DNA of 64,000 bases from Hyphomicrobiales bacterium (GTDB lineage: Bacteria; Pseudomonadota; Alphaproteobacteria; Rhizobiales; Beijerinckiaceae). Below, in pieces: positions 62,450 to 64,000 of this stretch. The DNA is taken from assembly GCA_027489535.1 (NCBI GenBank), contig JAIXZO010000003.1, positions 1 to 64,000 of the forward strand, read 5' to 3'. The position numbers were made by a program, and so were the translations under genes. The notes under the pieces were generated by a model that saw nothing but the letters and a program-made list of their open reading frames with translations, was not told where the DNA came from and did no database searches. Every line of letters starts with the position of its first letter. Within the stretch, counting starts at the first letter, position 1.

Positions 62450-63622
62450 TCAACCGGCGACGGCTTGCAGCCGGCGCGGCGCTTCCATCCGGGGGACCGG
62501 GCGGATCAGCTCGAGCGGATCGATCATCAGATGTTCGGGTTCGATGCTGCGGCCGCCGGAGAGGACGAGCGCGCGCTGGAGCACGTTCTCGAGTTCGCGG
62601 ACATTGCCCGGCCAATCATGGTTTTCGATCTTGTCGATGGCCGCCTCGTTCAGCGACGGCATGTTCGGGAAACCGCCGACATGCTTGGCGAGGAGGCAGA
62701 TCGCGATCGGCAGGATGTCGCCGGGGCGGTCGTTGAGCGACTGCGTGGCGAGGGGGAATACGTTCAGGCGGTAATAAAGGTCCTCGCGGAAACGACCGGC
62801 CTTCACCTCGTCCATCATGTAGCGGTTCGAGGTGGCGATGACGCGGACGTCGACGGGGACGGGCTTGGAACCGCCGAGCGGGGTGACTTCCTTTTCCTGC
62901 AGGACGCGCAGGAACTTGGCCTGCAGATGCATGGCCATTTCGGAAACTTCGTCGAGCAGCAGCGTGCCGCCGTCGGCGGCGCGGAAGATGCCCTTGTTCG
63001 GCTGATGCGCGCCGGTGAAGGCGCCGCGCTCATATCCGAACAGCACGGCTTCCAGCATCGAGTCCGGCACTGCGGCGCAGTTGACGGCGATGAAGGGCTC
63101 GCGCTTGCGGCTCGAAGCGTTGTGCAGGAATTTCGAGATCACTTCCTTGCCGGTGCCCGTGGGGCCGACCAGCATCACGGTCACGTCGCTCTGGGCCACG
63201 CGGCGGGCCAGACGGAGAAGGTTCAACGTCTGCGGGTCGCCGGCGGCGGCGCCCTGCTCCTCGTCGACGAAACGGGCCACGACCTCGGCGGCGAAGCGCC
63301 AACCGTCGACCGCGGGGGTCACCTTGAGGACCGAGCCGTTGAACTCGCCCTTCACGGAGAAGGTCTCGCCGGGCTCGTCGAGCACCGCGATCTTCTCGGC
63401 CTTGAGATTGCGGCACCAGGTTGCGAACCCGGTTCCGTCCTTGGCCAACTGCTTGGCGGCGGTATGGGAGAGAAGCAGGCCGCAGCGCGTCCATGCATCC
63501 GTCTTCAACGTGCCGAGGCTCTTCACGTCCGAGGTCACGACGTCATAGCCGCGCATGTGCAGGTGGGTGATCCAAGCCTCGCGGTCGGACAATCCGTCGG
63601 TCAGGCACAAAACCGTGTTCAT
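62450..63622 (-). CDS. RpoN-dependent flagellar activator lacking a DNA-binding domain (FleT/FlbD-like)
   Basis: A 390-residue protein. Residues about 1-115 are a degenerate receiver-like domain without a clear phospho-acceptor Asp. The AAA+ domain has Walker A GPTGTGKE (153-160), GAFTGA (200-205) for contact with RpoN, Walker B LLLDEV (221-226) and WPGNVREL (337-344). The protein ends about 45 residues later without a Fis-type helix-turn-helix. In R. sphaeroides FleT also lacks this domain and works with FleQ. ATG 63622 with GGAG was chosen. It leads the fliE-fliJ operon under its own RpoN promoter. Confidence 0.9.
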   Translation of the reverse strand: MNTVLCLTDGLSDREAWITHLHMRGYDVVTSDVKSLGTLKTDAWTRCGLLLSHTAAKQLAKDGTGFATWCRNLKAEKIAVLDEPGETFSVKGEFNGSVLKVTPAVDGWRFAAEVVARFVDEEQGAAAGDPQTLNLLRLARRVAQSDVTVMLVGPTGTGKEVISKFLHNASSRKREPFIAVNCAAVPDSMLEAVLFGYERGAFTGAHQPNKGIFRAADGGTLLLDEVSEMAMHLQAKFLRVLQEKEVTPLGGSKPVPVDVRVIATSNRYMMDEVKAGRFREDLYYRLNVFPLATQSLNDRPGDILPIAICLLAKHVGGFPNMPSLNEAAIDKIENHDWPGNVRELENVLQRALVLSGGRSIEPEHLMIDPLELIRPVPRMEAPRRLQAVAG

Positions 63623-63661
63623 GAGAGCGCTCCGTTGGTCACTCGTGTTCGGAGGGACAAG

Positions 63662-63677
63662 AGCAACGACCGTGCCG
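63662..63677 (-). promoter_or_regulatory. RpoN promoter of the activator-fliEFGHIJ operon
   Basis: Minus strand CGGCAC-GGTCG-TTGCT, 40 nt upstream of the activator ATG, implying auto-activation or activation by a partner. Confidence 0.85.
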
Positions 63678-63949
63678 ACTTTTGCCGACGCCCCTCCGAC
63701 GGGGGCCTCCCGGACATCGTTAACGGGGCGTAAACGCTTGTTGCTCAACGGGAATTTTACGCTTCCTCAAATCGTCGAAAATGCAGCAATCTGGGGTTAC
63801 TAAATCGTAATGAACAATATTCCCGGTTGTGGTGCACGAAACGCGGCCGATTCCCGTCGGGCGTCCTTGAGCATGCCCTTCCCTTGAGTCAAAAAATCGA
63901 CATGGCCGTGTCGTGATCCTTCGACGGGCCGGGCGTGAGGCGTGCGTAC
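63678..63949. other. Intergenic region, no gene seen
   Basis: Together with the activator leader this makes a 327-bp gap. It is more AT-rich than its surroundings around 63735-63830 and carries no RNA gene or convincing ORF. It probably holds the promoter of the gene starting near 63950. Confidence 0.5.
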
Positions 63950-64000
63950 GTGAAGAGACAGGACGTCGAGCGTTATCTCGATCTGCCCAGCGCCGGCATG
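63950..64000 (+). CDS. Possible start of a gene cut by the window edge
   Basis: GTG 63950 opens 17 codons (VKRQDVERYLDLPSAGM) to the end of the window, preceded by GAGG 9 nt upstream. It is divergent from the RpoN activator, a position where a partner regulator could lie, but the fragment is too short for any assignment. Confidence 0.4.
   Translation, partial: MKRQDVERYLDLPSAGM

Overview
The window is a GC-rich chromosomal segment that is almost entirely a flagellar gene island, bordered on the left by the 3' end of a giant repeat gene. Flagellin sequences, codon usage and dispersed repeats around the motif GTCATTGCGAGCG suggest an alphaproteobacterium. The gene layout (flgBCDE / flgFGHIJKL, flhA-flhF-flhG-fliA, fliEFGHIJ, fliKLMNOPQR-flhB, flgA-flgM, an RpoN/FliA cascade) is that of polar flagellar systems of Gammaproteobacteria and of the fla1 set of Rhodobacter sphaeroides. 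The organism name cannot be read from the sequence.

Layout. 1-7364: a truncated gene of roughly 306 octapeptide (24-bp) repeats, with a 408-bp higher-order array at 4092-6539. 7431-10517: a FliS-like chaperone, a short-chain dehydrogenase, a small winged-helix protein, an unknown protein and a Sel1-repeat protein. 10761-18637: the filament region: a protein with a flagellin-like C-terminus, fliD, two short flagellin genes, and between them a TPR/SPINDLY-type glycosyltransferase that probably O-glycosylates flagellin. 19392-34421: a lytic transglycosylase and flgL, K, J, I, H, G, F, E, D, C, B. 34499-39142: a second FliL, unknown genes, an extra hook/rod-like protein, motA and a short MotB-like protein. 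39143-39634: intergenic DNA with two copies of a dispersed repeat. 39635-44493: fliA, flhG, flhF, flhA. 44688-48057: an operon flgP-flgT-flgA-flgM-unknown-DUF2802. 48065-56734: fliK through flhB and three further small genes. 56790-63622: fliJ through fliE and an RpoN activator lacking a DNA-binding domain. 63950-64000: the possible start of another gene.

How it works together. The FliF/G/M/N rotor and the FlhA/B, FliO/P/Q/R export gate with the FliH/I/J ATPase build rod, hook and filament. FlgH/I plus FlgP/T form outer rings around the rod. FlhF/FlhG point to a counted polar flagellum. Eleven near-consensus RpoN (-24/-12) sites lie upstream of most operons, including that of the activator itself. 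FliA with its anti-sigma factor FlgM would control the last class. No chemotaxis genes, flaF/flbT, tRNA, rRNA, CRISPR array or insertion sequence was seen.

Most notable points: the hierarchical octad-repeat protein; unusually large FlgE (1138 aa) and FlgK (1188 aa) beside 281-aa flagellins; a protein carrying only a flagellin-like C-terminal region; a MotB-like protein without a peptidoglycan-binding domain; and the DNA-binding-domain-less activator.
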